DNA of 64,000 nucleotides from Parvularculaceae bacterium (GCA_028284065.1 JANQSJ010000008.1:372001-436000), one strand, 5' to 3'. Numbered from the stretch's first letter, positions 57,501 to 61,517 are shown. The notes: a model not told the origin generated them from the sequence alone. Made by a program: numbers and translations.

Positions 57501-57796
57501 AATTCGACGGAGACGTCCGTGCGAATGACGAGATCGAGGCCAGCCTCGATAAGCACGATCTTCGCGCCGTCGTCGAAGCGGATGACGAGATCGACGTCGA
57601 CGAGGTCGACCTCTACGTCCTCAAGATCGAACAGGAAGACAAGGTCCTTGCCTTCGACCTTGTAGGCCTCCCGCTCGCCGGCCTCCGGCTTGTCGATGAC
57701 GAGCCTTTCCCCGACCGCGCCGGAACCGGCCGCGATGGGCGCGGTCCCTTTTGCAAGGGCGCTTGGCGCCGTCGCGTCTTGACTGTTCTCGCTCAT
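33515..57796 (-). CDS. Giant RTX repeat surface protein/adhesin (8093 aa)
   Basis: One uninterrupted 24.3-kb frame, giving a protein of roughly 0.8 MDa. N-terminus (1-130) is acidic and rich in Val/Leu/Asp, with strand pairs such as LVIRFDDGAKIVL; no Sec signal, as expected for type I export. About 300-410 has an Ig-like segment. From about 424 to 7670 there are some 80-90 modules, each with RTX nonapeptides (GGxGxDxLxG), then a VDTADYSxSxxxVxVDL strand pair, then GGDAxGDxLxxIENxIGS. The last ~420 residues hold different RTX blocks and a non-RTX C-terminus ending TLDVVTI, the probable secretion signal. Ca2+ should fold the RTX blocks outside the cell. hlyD and outer-membrane factor genes precede it on the same strand. 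No Ser/Cys protease site of LapG type is evident apart from an IAAG near residue 22. Confidence 0.95.
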   Translation of the reverse strand: MSENSQDATAPSALAKGTAPIAAGSGAVGERLVIDKPEAGEREAYKVEGKDLVFLFDLEDVEVDLVDVDLVIRFDDGAKIVLIEAGLDLVIRTDVSVEFNSRTVSGQELLASVGDVRATDIIEIDLTSQPEIAGNSETETPQTQIEIVEVPVEIIIEQPASADLNNVDQFLGDSESVVTRAKVDENLAQATETKRADEQQAAAATNVEENASLFDLGVSDITVRLFGITGETESPAESGGLLIEGATATEPADVDDSFAAQSATEVLRGTGADDVIFADSEAIAPTDTTARVFEVTVEIPFEGFTPTAATISGLPEGWTVLNADRSANGTYEFNADPENPFVLNAQIRYQVADATGEPDENGIFATNTLTIQYDVVDAAGNPAITTASTQIVQKLVTSPEDMVLVDSLTEDQIVVLPVNPPGTEIDAGAGDDTVFAGIGADTLAGGAGEDLLSYRISGRPVLVDLASGEVGGGYADGDSISGFEGVEATDFDDTLAGDGGDNLFIGGDGADEIDGRGGSDTASYAGSDTGVLVNLGAGVAGGGDATGDELTSIENLIGSAVDDTLTGGDDENRIDGGEGDDIIVGGAGADELIGGLGADTVDYSESDAAVRIEVGGGAGVGGDAEGDIVSEFETVIGSTFSDDITGDASDNDLRGGDGDDTLAGADGDDILQGDGGDDVLQGGAGADRIEGGAGEDTASFDDLTAGVRADLLNETAQSNAGDVDVLIDIENLIGTAFADTLIGDAGSNDLIGAAGDDVLIGGVGADLIAGGEGNDRADYSSSSAAVRVDLSTQSATGGDADGDTLTSIESVGGSDFADTLLGDDGDNALLGFAGNDFLLGGAGADTIEGGEGVDTIDFSTSDGAVEVNLLLSFGAGGDATGDVFSGIENVIGTDFNDSIVGDASANRLEGRDGDDTLSGEGGADIIIGGDGFDIANYSGSTGAVIINLAAGTGAGGDASGDVLFEVEGATGSIFNDALIGDANDNFLVGGAGGDTLLGDDGVDTLFGSSGDDVIRGGGGADFMDGGAGVDTVDYDGSAVAVNVNLTAQTASGGEADGDIIVSIENVIGTVSNDTLIGSEATNEIIGGAGNDSLAGLGGADIIDGGLGQDIVDYTASSEGVTIDLVSGTGLGGDAAGDRLIDVEDVLGSAFDDVIIGGFGANALQGFGGDDALLGGFATDELLGGTGDDTLDGGEGGDVLDGGAGVDTATYQTSTLGVDVNLTAGTAVGGDAAGDVLISIENLTGSNNADTLVGDDVANVLSGASGDDSLYGRDGDDTLIGGGGADTLRGGLGADVLEGGTGDDAITYSGSTAAVRVDLQANTASGGAADGDVFSDIESVIGSAFGDTLIGDEAANRLTGLDGDDVLDGGVGADTLEGGIGSDTAEYARSDQGVNVNLGSGVGLGGDADGDQLLSIENLSGSGFDDTLSGNAGQNTLFGDAGDDVLEGGAAGDDLRGGDGVDTASYEGSNDAVNVDLLSGMAMGGHAAGDTLSAIENVTGSDFDDTLSGDDDANILRGGASGDVLVGRGGDDELDGGIGDDTLTGGLGFDTLDGSSGSDTASYVDSAVGVDVNLTTGIGLNGTAEGDIFISIENVEGSAGDDVITGDGGANRLVGGDGADTLIGLGGGDALIGGGGIDLIDYSASGSDVTVNLLTGVGAGGDAQFDTYLDIENVIGSNLSDAITGGAGENSLVGGLGDDTLAGETGDDTLVGGFGDDVLIGGEGADSMFGDAGLDTVDYSTSSAAVNVDLTLNVATGGHADGDQFFDIENAAGSAFDDTLLGSAASNVLSGGQGADILDGGDGADTLLGGADADTLLGSEGADVMDGESGFDTADYSTSAAAVDIDLQLGVGIGGDAQGDQLISIENAIGSAGDDVLVGNVGANELIGGEGDDTIEGAAGGDTLAGGDDVDTVSYRGSADAVSVSLQTNTATGGDADGDVISGFENAEGSGQQDTLEGSNDANVLAGLGAADVLRGLDGADTLRGDGGDDTLIGGEGADELIGGAGVDEANYADSGVAVNVDLTANLGQFGTAAGDTYNGVEALRGSDFNDTLTGDGGSNRLTGADGDDTLIGLGGADELIGGAGVDTVDYSASGGSVNVDLDSGVGAGGDAQFDSYDGIENVIGSIGGDTIAGGGQANLIQGGEGADLLLGRGGDDTLEGGAGQDVLEGGLGADSIDGGDDFDRASYANSADAVEIDLLNNVFLGGSAAGDVVVNVEGLIGSSFGDTLSGDDGVNIIEGGLGADLISGAGGDDSLAGELGNDTLVGGAGRDTLDGGVGVDLVDYTGAAGPVSVSLLIGSATGGDAEGDVFIGIENVTGSALNDVIIGDAGANALSGGFGDDTVEGGVGADTLDGGDGVDTVSYASSAGAVSVNLTSGVIGGADAENDQLSNFENIEGSGGNDTLTGDALENSLSGGGGDDLLAGGGGDDTLDGGLGSDTADYSAETTQVDIDLDAGVFGGAAAGDVLIDIENLFGGSAGDSLVGDLEGNRLEGRGGADTLEGGDGADTLVGGAGDDLLIGGGEADTLDGGEGSDTASYAGSSQSVNVDLNSGEATGGDATGDSLLNVENIDGTAQGDTLAGDGAANVLRGFGGADVLDGRGGDDTLDGGDQDDTVRGGEGADSLIGGAGADTVSYAGSSVGVTVDLSSASASGGDADGDTIDGFENILGSDQADSLTGDGGVNRLEGAGGADTLVGGAGGDTLDGGAGSDTADYSGSLAGAVNVDLDAGSASGGDADGDALISIENVIGTDQDDILSGDAEANRLEGGEGADVLSGRDGADALIGGEGADTLNGGAGADALDGGEGDDTADYGQSALAVNVDLAAGLGSGGDAAGDTLTSIERVIGSDRADVLSGAGGAETLEGGADDDVLAGRGGADVLDGGGDFDIADYSESGAGVNVDLGAGTASGGDADGDTLTDIEGLIGSDFDDTLRGDGDENSLEGGDGDDILAGGGFRDTLRGGEGSDTADYTGSNAGVNVNLQDGTGLGGDAQGDVLLEIENVIGFNGSDTLTGDSGVNRLEGGAGDDFLDGREGDDALLGGEGVDILTGGAGADALDGGDGLDTASYAGSGAAVSVNLSTGATSGGDAAGDTFTDIENLIGSDAAAGDTLVGEAGANRIDGAGGDDVLSGLGGDDTLVGGAGTDTADFSGSTASVDASLAARSATGADIGTDSLEGIENLIGGAGDDTLAGDVENNRIEGAGGADSILGGDGVDILDGGEGADTLRGGDGADELLGGAGDDSLIGGAGADDIDGGDDVDVVDYSSSVQGVTVDLAGGPGVGGDAEGDVLSNVESVIGSNQRDSLSGDAGDNTLIGGDSDDTLEGRAGDDSIDGGAGLGDIVDYGEAAEAVVVDLAAGSASVGAGETDTLANIEGVVGSDFDDSIIGDGGANQLDGGAGDDTLRGGAGADQLRGGGGADTADYTGSTAGVDVDLGVGVGSGGHAQGDTLFDILNLIGSDLNDTLTGNGLANDIQGAGGEDLIDAGGGDDVIDAGAGVDTIIGGAGADTIEGGDGLDTASYAGSAAGVDVDLSLGTATGGDADGDVLSGVENLIGSDALAGDTLTGDGGANLIEGEGGADILAGLGGDDTLDGGAGDDAADYSAATESVVVNLAAGVANGVDIGSDTLISIEDAFGGAGGDTIVGGVTDNLLRGGGGDDSIDGGDGLDVIEGEAGEDTLIGGAGADTLLGGDDADTLIGGAGADSLEGGDGVDTASYATAGDAVTVSLDGSVGVGDDAAGDTLTAIENLIGSNFNDVLSGSTAENVISGGGGDDEIHGDAGDDTLLGQIGDDTLDGGAGADSLDGGAGSNTADYAGSDAAVTVDLEAGTATGGHADGDVLQNIQGLIGSDFDDLLIGDGGPNDIAAGDGDDTVRGGNGFDTLDGGVGDDTVDYTGSNASVSVDLSTGTASGGHAQGDSLSGFENAIGSANDDTLRGDGNANVLVGAEGADLLEGLAGVDELQGGDGADTLVGGAGGDNLVGGDGSDTASYAGDTAGVTVDLSLGSATGGDAQDDTLVSIENLIGGDGADSLTGDAEANSLEGGDNADTLVGLGGDDTLSGGAGADTADFGAATQTVVVNLSTSTATGVEIGTDSLQSIENAIGGSGDDTLSGDTAGNSLEGGAGFDSLLGGEGDDTLVGGDDDDTLVGAEGGDSLVGGAGVDTVDYTTSSGPVDIDLDSGAASGGHAQGDALDGVENVIGSSGDDVLRGDNLAGGNVLTGGGGADVLDGRDGADTLDGGGDDDTLIGGAGADDLRGGTGVNTADYSTSGGGVTVNLGTSSGVGADAEGDVLTDIDNVTGSDFADSLIGDNQANVLDGGDLNDTLVGGGGADTLLGGAGDRDLADYSGGGSGVTVDLDAGQGTRGDATGDSLAGVEDVTGTNFVDTLIGDGGANILTGLAGADVLSGLGGDDSLFGGDGGDTLIGGEGSDSLDGGDGVDAASYATSAGAVNVDLGAGTASGADAATDTFVSIENLIGSDFGDTLAGDANANEILGGDGDDSLVGADGADTLDGGAGANTLVGGAGADRLIGGADIDTADYSASTDGVSVFVDSGVGLGGDAEGDTLSGVENLIGSATGDDVLRGDAGVNVLEGGGGGDTLIGLAGSDVLDGGDDDDVLRGGEDGDVLRGGDGVDTADYTTSTTGVTVNLENDALNANGDAAGDIFDSIENVRGSGGDDFITGDGLANSLAGEGADDVLVGGAGADTLDGGVGSDTADYSASTAVDIVLGVSAAGGDAAGDILIDIENLIGSTEGDRLVGDGDANSLDGGQGDDTLIGLAGGDTLQGGDGLADVADYSGSAGAVNVNLADGVGAGGEAALDVLQNVEYVIGSAGADTLIGDGAANSLTGGDGADEIRGGAGVDTLDGGLNDDTLEGGAGGDSVVGGDGIDTASYFGSSSGVTVNLSTDVHSGGDADGDMLLGIENLEGSDANGDSLTGEAGANEILGLGGADTLVGLEGADTLRGGEGIDLADYSASDAGVDVRLSAGNLGVGGHADGDQLFEIENVLGSTLNDAIEGSELANSLTGGLGDDTLIGGLAGDTIEGGDGEDVASYVTGLAGVSVDLEAGAGFAGDALGDVISGIEIVDGSAFNDTLSAAQAGSTLLGENGDDSLIGRDGADSLVGGVGDDIFVGSLGADTIEGEGGIFDRVDYSGSDAVQVNLETNTHTGGFAAGDDISGVEIVVGSAFADSIFGDNLNNTLIGGDGDDTLEGAFGADRIEGGDGIDTVSYVTSGGVIVNLATNVNNNSDADGDTLTGIENVLGSNTGDQITGDGVANVLEGRGGSDILSGGGENDTLIGDVGDDILFGGDGDDSLEGGDDDDRLRGGEGADFLDGGAGFNRAEYNDSGEGVTINMLTNVNTGGTAAGDVLTNINEIYGSIHADDITADDSGVRIVGGISGGGFVDGDDTIRGGAGVDDLLGAAGNDSILGGGGGDAISGGDGADELFGEAGEDVIAGGEGNDTASGGADNDIIGGDAGADSLLGDGGDDLLEGDAGADTLEGGEGVDTLRGGDQDDVLRSGLGADVLDGGDGDDTADYSGSADAVTVDLLDNVATGGEADGDTFANVENVIGTDFADVLTGDAENNELFGGAQDDTLAGGVGADALDGGDGTDTADYSESVFAVNVSLALATGGAGDATGDILTSIENVVGSSGDDTIAGDNLVNSLEGGLGADTLIGNGGADTLDGGDGVDTASYRDSTSGVTADLSAPAGNTGDAAGDVYIDIENLEGSELGDILTGDTGANILEGLGDNDLISGGDGNDTLYGDDRDEPATGGDDTLIGGAGADRIEAGAGVDTVDYSASGSGVNADLDGSVGSGGDAQGDVILDAEVLIGSDFGDTLIGTTGDETLVGGDGDDRLFGAAGADSLDGGEGVDSVEFSIGSGSVNVDLANGVGTLGQAAGDVYVSIENVRGTHSGDTIIGDAADNRLEGLLGADSIAGGDGADNIFGGNGADILQGEDGDDVIQAGRDNDFVEGGLGNDTLQGQGENDTLDGGEGDDSLQGGDGLDSLLGGLGLDTLEGGDSNDVLEGGEGDDILDGGEGNDVLLGGAGADAIDGGGGSEDLIDFSYQTEAVVIDLLNGTGAGGDADGDTYTNIERVIGTSGNDEIYGNASGNILWGRGGDDTLRGGAGGDWLIGEDGEDTADYSDDTVGVRVNLTDGTTTSGFAAGDVLSGIENLTGGTGADTLTGDVGSNDLIGGDGDDILDGGEGAAGDTFDGEGGLDTVDYTNDTTGVTVDLAAGLGSGGDAANDTYTSIENVIGGEANDSVVGSDAANVVEGRAGDDTIEGGLGADSLSGGSDSDLLDGGADGDTLDGGLGDDTLLGGGGADSLVGGNDEDSLDGGEGIDTIDGGAGADTIIGGLGADILRGEDGDDLFIGGDGADDIDGGVGSDTIDYSALGAGVSVNLETNAVGGAALGDVIADIENIVGTDHSDTLDGDAGVNVIDAGAGADFVDGSDGADTLDGGDGADVIDYGDSAAVTVFLDGTASSGGEAQGDVLSNFESVIGSGFNDSLVGDTFAETLDGGAGDDTLIGGAGADSLIGGTGEDLVDYSAAGSFINVDLTSGGSAGEANGDTFDGVENVLGTDFSDVIRGDAEDNDLTGGTGDDTLEGRGGADSLLGGLGADSLVGGAGADTLDGGDNIDTVDYAGSAAVNVNLDGVTAGVGGDGQGDILIDIERLLGSSNNDTLTGHTGAETFDGREGADSILGEGGDDTVLGGAGADFIDGGADIDTVDYSASTGAVDVNLATNSGAGGDAAGDQIFGFERVIGSGNADNIVGDGLANTLTGGVGNDTLAGGGAGDLLEGGVGDDTASYQGSAAGVTVNLGAGSASGGDAAGDVLTSIENLIGSNADDALTGDGFANSLEGADGADTLIGGGGADTLIGGEGADSLDGGAAADSIVGGAGDDMIVASDGADTIEGGANVDTIDYSAGGAVNVDLNGGASSGGLAAGDVVTGVENVIGTAGADVISGNGEDNSLEGGLSGDVLTGAGGADTLDGGQGDDTLTGGAGSDSLVGGIGVDTADYSASGAGVTVDLAGDTASGGDAAGDELDEIENVIGSGSADVLTGDGLANRLEGGAGADLLSGGGAADTLEGGDQDDTLIGGAGGDSLVGGSGADTADYSASGAGVTVDLAGDTASGGDAAGDELDGIENLIGSGSADALTGDGLANSLEGGAGADNLVGGGGADTLEGGTENDTLIGGAGGDILDGGGGLDEVSYAGSAAVTVDLGAGTASGGDAAGDTFIDIERLIGSSNGDAITLGGAATFADGGEGDDALAGAGGAETLIGGIGADTLTGGAGGDSLVGGIGVDTADYSASGSGVTIDLAGDTANGGDATGDELDEIENVIGSGAADVLTGDGLANSLEGGAGADNLVGGGGADTLEGGTENDTLVGGAGGDVLDGGGGVDEVSYAGSAAVTINVGAGTASGGDAAGDTFIEIERLIGTSNGDAITLGGTATYADGGQGADLLTGAGGAETLVGGDQDDTLVGGAGGDSLVGGSGADTADYSASGAGVTVNLAGDAASGGDAAGDELDDIENLIGSGAADVLTGDGLANSLQGGGGADILSGGGGDDTLEGGSENDTLIGGAGGDSLVGGIGVDTADYSASGSGVTVDLAGDTASGGDAAGDELDEIENLIGSANADNLAGDGLANRIEGGAGADTLSGGAGADVIFTGEGADIVDGGEGSDTIHIDAVTSGGVNTVTDSGLTGTDTIVLEGAGGNSFELQSTFNAGEGIEVIDGSGVAGETLTTAGAAANWDLSSVTLVGVDRIEGGGLGDVIIGSAAADVIAGLGGADALTGGLGADQLFGDGGDDTLIGGAGNDTLVGGDQTDIAQYTGAADGYRLESSGGSIIVTDTDAGDGDDGVDQLTDIETIEFGGTTIDISGATTVATGGADMLIMTAAADNIDALGGADTVYGGAGGDTIAGGLGNDEIHGDIGNDDIDGGIGEDTLFGGAGDDTLDGGGGGDVIDAGVGDDLLLIDDGAINYGLAAIDGGEGTDTVRLQAASPQSVDKFGLFNVLTDIEVIDFTGANVDATMSLTQAEIQGVTDGDNVLTININVGDTVDALGADSVVTVGGTTTYSYSDGTTLDVVTI
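34770..56535 (-). repeat. Array of about 80-90 RTX modules of 76, 85 or 94 residues
   Basis: Modules differ in length mainly by steps of nine residues (27 bp), i.e. by whole RTX nonapeptides. A module has a variable number of GGxGxDxLx units, then a DTADYS-type strand and a GGDAxGD-IEN segment. Codons vary widely between modules over most of the array, so it is old. The end near the stop codon is the most homogeneous. Confidence 0.9.
35421..36588 (-). repeat. Tandem 579-bp near-identical duplication within the RTX array
   Basis: A two-module block containing the unusual segment DAITLGGxATxADGG occurs twice, 579 bp apart (for example TCCGCATAGG at 35421 and TCCGCAAAGG at 36000). The intervening sequence matches closely over hundreds of bases, unlike the rest of the array. 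It adds 193 residues in frame. Confidence 0.75.
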
Positions 57797-58154
57797 CTCA
57801 ACCGGTGCTTTCTACGCAACGCGCCTCAACTCACTCGCCGCCGCGCGCCGGGGTCGAAGACCGGACGCCGAGACGGGAGCCCGTCCAGCGGACGCGCTCC
57901 TTCACATTTCAGATTTACGGCGACGTCGTGAACAAGACGTTGTGCGTCATGGTAAACAGATAGTTGGCTTAGATACTAAACTTGTCTATGCGTGACGGAC
58001 CGAGATTGACCCATCGCTCCGCCTACAAATGACTATGATGGTGAAATTCAGGTTTACCCAAGCGCAGGCCGCGCCGCGGATGCTGAACAGTCTGACGAAA
58101 CGATAAGGTTGGAGGAGACCGCCGGCCCGACGCCTTCGGCCGCTCTAGCGGATA
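57797..58154. other. 358-bp region upstream of the giant gene
   Basis: No gene. This is the only place for a promoter private to the RTX gene. It holds an A/T-rich stretch (57920-58060), a TTAGATACTAA palindrome at 57969-57979, and two inverted GTTTACC/GGTAAAC-type words near 57950 and 58051. No CtrA box and no terminator for the outer-membrane factor gene were seen, so read-through from the export genes is also possible. Confidence 0.5.
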
Positions 58155-60092
58155 TCAGTTTCCAGGCTCGACGCCGGCGTCAAAACCCAACTGCTCGCTC
58201 AAAGTCGGCGTCAGATCATTCTGCAAGCGTAGGCTCGCGAAGGACGCCGACAGGTTCTCATACTTGTTGGCGATGCTTTCCTCGCGCGCCTCTGCGAAGT
58301 CCGCCTGGGCGTCGAGAAGCTCCAGCAGGGTGCGCCGACCAGCCTCGAACTGCTTGGAGTAGAGATCGACCACGCGGCGGCTTGAATCCACCTGCTCATC
58401 AAAAATCTCGCGCTTGTCCTCCGTCGTGCGCAGAACCGCGATGATGTTCGACGCTTCTTCGCGCAGCTCGTTGCGGAGCTTTACGATGCGTTGCTGGTTC
58501 TCGCGTTCGCGCGAGCGCAACTGGTTCGCTCGCGAGGACGCTAGCCCGCCATCGTAGAGATTCCATCGGGCGGAGAGCAGCGCCCGGCCCTCGGTCGTAC
58601 CAGCGGTATTGCCAAGGACATTGTCCTGGTAGCGCCCGACGACGTCGAGGCTTACCTCCGGCAAGTACAGCCGGTTGGTCGCCTTGATCTGGTGGCGCAG
58701 GGAGTTCCCGTCCCGCACAAAGGCCTGCAGGCGGAAGTTCCGGGCGAGGATATCGTCTACGGTCTGGTCATTCAGATAGCTCGCGGCTGCGACGTCGACC
58801 GACGGCGCCATCAGGCGGCCGGGCGCGAGGCCCGTCACATTACGGAAATTGTTGATGGCGTTTTCGCGCCTGTTCTCCGCATCCAGCATCGCCGTGCGGG
58901 CGCGGTCGAGGCGCGTGCCGACCCGGCGCAGCTCCGCCTCCGAGGTATTGCCGCCGTCGTAATTGATCTTGACGAGATCATAGATGGCCTGGTGCTCGCG
59001 CACGTTCGCCTGAGCGTTCTCAAGAAGTTCGCTTGCGCCCAGAAGATCGAGATAGGCCGTCACGGCGGCGAGGACGGTGTCCTCGACCGTGTCGTCGAAG
59101 GCGAGCTCCCGCGACTGGAACAGAGCGCGCGCGCGCTTCAGGAGCTGCGCCGAGCGGCCGAAGTCATAGATGCGCTGGGAGAAGCGAATCGACGCTTCGC
59201 GCCGATTAAGCCCGAATGAGCCGCCATCCTCCGCGCCTTCGATAAAGGTATTCTCAAGGCCGCTGGCGCCGGTCAGGTCCACCGCCGGCAGGAATGGCGC
59301 CTTCGCCCCGCGCACCGCATAGCGCGCATCCTCCGACTGCCACAGCGCGATCCCGATGTCCGGATTGTTCTTCAACGTATAGACGATGACGTCGCGCAGC
59401 GAGAGCGGCTGATCGGCTGTGTCCGGCGGGTTATAAAGACGGTCATTCACATGGCCGTCAGGGTACGTTGTCGCCACTGGCGCGCGGTCGAACGAGCGCC
59501 GATACTGTCGCGCGTCGCCGTCCTCGATAGATTCCTGGCGGCGCACCGGCGGCGCGCCCGCGATTTCTTCATAAACGGTCGAGCCGCGCACGATATCGAC
59601 TGGAACGGCCTCTTCAGGAGGGGCGGCCTGCGCCGGCGTTTCAGGCGTATCCTCCTGGGCCGTCGCGATGGCGACCTTGGCGGCGAGCGGACTAGCTCCC
59701 GAGTCGGCGCCCGGGTCAGCGACCTTGTCGCGCGGTGGGAGGCTGTCATCCTCGATCTCTGCGCCCGCAGCGCGCGCGTGGGAGCTCGGCGCCGGCGGGA
59801 CGCGCGGCTCGGACCAGACCGACGACAGGCGGATCGCCTCCCAGTCGGGCGCCGCGTCGGCGGGCGGCGACGATTTCGGGCGCGCCTTGTCCGTAATGGC
59901 GATGGTCTTGCCGGTGAAGAAGACGCTGACCGTGCGAATGTTCGCAAAGGGATCGAAACCATCTTGCGCGCGCGCGCGCAGGCCGCCAGCGCCGTATGCG
60001 CCGGCGCAGACCAGCAAGGCCGACGCAAACAAGATCAATCGCGCGTCAGGTGAGAGGTCGTTCGAAAAGCGCACGGCGAAGCCACCAGACAA
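58155..60092 (-). CDS. TolC-family outer-membrane factor of a type I secretion system
   Basis: 645 residues, long for TolC (about 490). The start is a TTG at 60092; no ATG is available, and GTG at codon 7 is an alternative. A hydrophobic segment (LILFASALLVCAGAYG, about 19-34) acts as signal or anchor. Then comes a ~160-residue Pro/Ala/Glu-rich extension of unknown role. The OEP repeats start at about 225 (LSLRDVIVYTLKNNPDIGIALWQSEDARYAV) and include RIYDFGRSAQLLKRARALF and AGRRTLLELLDAQADFAEAREE, the TolC helix ends. It forms the outer-membrane duct for the RTX protein encoded 358 bp downstream, after the adaptor gene 93 bp upstream. The extension may be a periplasmic linker. Confidence 0.9.
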   Translation of the reverse strand: MSGGFAVRFSNDLSPDARLILFASALLVCAGAYGAGGLRARAQDGFDPFANIRTVSVFFTGKTIAITDKARPKSSPPADAAPDWEAIRLSSVWSEPRVPPAPSSHARAAGAEIEDDSLPPRDKVADPGADSGASPLAAKVAIATAQEDTPETPAQAAPPEEAVPVDIVRGSTVYEEIAGAPPVRRQESIEDGDARQYRRSFDRAPVATTYPDGHVNDRLYNPPDTADQPLSLRDVIVYTLKNNPDIGIALWQSEDARYAVRGAKAPFLPAVDLTGASGLENTFIEGAEDGGSFGLNRREASIRFSQRIYDFGRSAQLLKRARALFQSRELAFDDTVEDTVLAAVTAYLDLLGASELLENAQANVREHQAIYDLVKINYDGGNTSEAELRRVGTRLDRARTAMLDAENRRENAINNFRNVTGLAPGRLMAPSVDVAAASYLNDQTVDDILARNFRLQAFVRDGNSLRHQIKATNRLYLPEVSLDVVGRYQDNVLGNTAGTTEGRALLSARWNLYDGGLASSRANQLRSRERENQQRIVKLRNELREEASNIIAVLRTTEDKREIFDEQVDSSRRVVDLYSKQFEAGRRTLLELLDAQADFAEAREESIANKYENLSASFASLRLQNDLTPTLSEQLGFDAGVEPGN

Positions 60093-60185
60093 ATTTATCC
60101 GGCGAGATAAGACCGCGTTAGGGTTAATTCGATGTTATATCGCGATTACTCGTTCGAAAAATTCGCTACTTAAAATATTTAAAGT

Positions 60186-61517
60186 CTATTCTTTTAGCGC
60201 GTTGTTTTTCACTTCCTTAATAGGCTTTAACAGATAGTCAAGAATGGACTGCTCGCCCGTGATGATGTCGACTTCGGCCAGCATGCCCGGCACCACGGGT
60301 TTATCAGGACCAAGACGATAAACGTCCGCCTTGACGCGAACCCGGAAGAATATGCCGCCATCGTCATCCTTCAGCGCATCCGGCGATATCTCAACTATCT
60401 CGCCCGAAAGTCCCCCATGGGTGGCGAAGTCGTAAGCGCTCACCTTCACGACCGCCTTGAGGCCCGGCCATACTTCGGCCCGATCCTGGGGCGACAGCTT
60501 CGCCTCGATCTCAATCGGCGCATCATCGGACACGATTTCGGCGATGTTCTGCCCCGGCCGGACGACCCCGTTCACATTGTTGACGAACAGTTTGTTGATG
60601 ACGCCGTCAGTGGGCGCGGCGACGTCGAAACGCTGCTTGCGGTCGCGCTGCGCTTCGATCGTCTCTTCGAGCTTTGAGATATCAAACTCGGTTTCGGCGA
60701 GAAGGCGCTCCGCATCCGCCTGAAAGCTCGCAGTCGCCTCCCGGCGGCGGCCCTTGACCTGAGCGAGCGCCGATTCAGCCTGCGGAATCTGGTATTTCAG
60801 ATCCGAGATCTGGGTAAGCACCTGCTGCAGCGCCGTCTCATTCTGCAACAGCTCGTTGCGGGCGACCGCGCCGGCCTTGCTGAGATCGCGGAGGCTGCGC
60901 AGGCGTTCAGCCATCAGGGCCCGCTCGCGCTCCTTGTTGCGCAGGCGCGACTTCTTCTCCGACAGCTCGAATTCCTTCTCGGCGATCTGATCGTCAATGA
61001 TGCTGAGGGCTTCGTCGAGCTCGCCCTTGCGGCGCTCAAAGAACCTCACCTGGCGGGCGATCTGCTCAGGCAGGGAGGCGGCAAGCGCAGGATCGAATTC
61101 GATTTTGTCGAGAGCGTTCGCTTCGGCGAACAGCCGGTCGCGTTTCAGGCGCGCGACATTGAGGTCGAGCGTCGCGGCGGCGAGCTCCGCGCGGGCGAAG
61201 CTGTTCTCGATACGGAAGAGCGTGTCCCCTTTTGAGACGCTATCGCCCTCGGCGACGAATATCTCGGTAATGATTCCGCCCTCAAGGTGCTGGACGATAT
61301 TGTTGCGCTCCTGGGAGACGACGCGCCCCGCGCCGCGGGTCACGCGCTCGACCTTGGCGAGCGACGCCCAGACCAGAAAGGCCGACACGAAAGCGACCGC
61401 GCAGGCAAGGAACTGTCCGCTGGCGCGGGTCGAGATCCGCACCGCAGGCGAGGCCAGCGCCGGCGCGGCGTCCGCTTCCGTTGCGGGCGTCTTGTCGGGA
61501 GAGCGGCGTTTGAACAT
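60186..61517 (-). CDS. HlyD-family adaptor of the type I secretion system
   Basis: 443 residues from ATG 61517; the TTG start 33 bases upstream is less likely. A basic cytoplasmic N-terminus is followed by one membrane helix, FLACAVAFVSAFLVWASLAKV, about residues 36-56. Typical motifs follow: a lipoyl half RGAGRVVSQERNNIVQHLEGGIITEIFVAEGDSVSKGDTLFRI (in parts), a long coiled-coil hairpin about 110-270, and the C-terminal half APTDGVINKLFVNNVNGVVRPGQNIAEIV, ending near VVPGMLAEVDIITGEQSILDYLLKPI. It bridges the ABC exporter and the outer-membrane factor. The ABC gene is divergent from it across 230 bp, and the outer-membrane factor gene follows after 93 bp. Confidence 0.95.
   Translation of the reverse strand: MFKRRSPDKTPATEADAAPALASPAVRISTRASGQFLACAVAFVSAFLVWASLAKVERVTRGAGRVVSQERNNIVQHLEGGIITEIFVAEGDSVSKGDTLFRIENSFARAELAAATLDLNVARLKRDRLFAEANALDKIEFDPALAASLPEQIARQVRFFERRKGELDEALSIIDDQIAEKEFELSEKKSRLRNKERERALMAERLRSLRDLSKAGAVARNELLQNETALQQVLTQISDLKYQIPQAESALAQVKGRRREATASFQADAERLLAETEFDISKLEETIEAQRDRKQRFDVAAPTDGVINKLFVNNVNGVVRPGQNIAEIVSDDAPIEIEAKLSPQDRAEVWPGLKAVVKVSAYDFATHGGLSGEIVEISPDALKDDDGGIFFRVRVKADVYRLGPDKPVVPGMLAEVDIITGEQSILDYLLKPIKEVKNNALKE

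Noticed and set aside
57720-57740. IAAG near the N-terminus of the giant protein as a LapG cleavage site
   Set aside because: It lies before any folded domain, so cutting would remove only about 22 residues and no retention module.
33515-57796. Repeat density suggesting a CRISPR array
   Set aside because: Periods are 228-285 bp, in frame and protein-coding, without short identical repeats and unique spacers.
33485-57931. Many long plus-strand open frames inside the giant gene (up to 716 codons), with their own repeats
   Set aside because: They are the antisense reading of a GC-rich repeat array with few T/A-starting codons. Their repeats mirror the RTX period, their composition is unnatural (Ala/Arg/Val or Ser/Pro), and they lack start signals.
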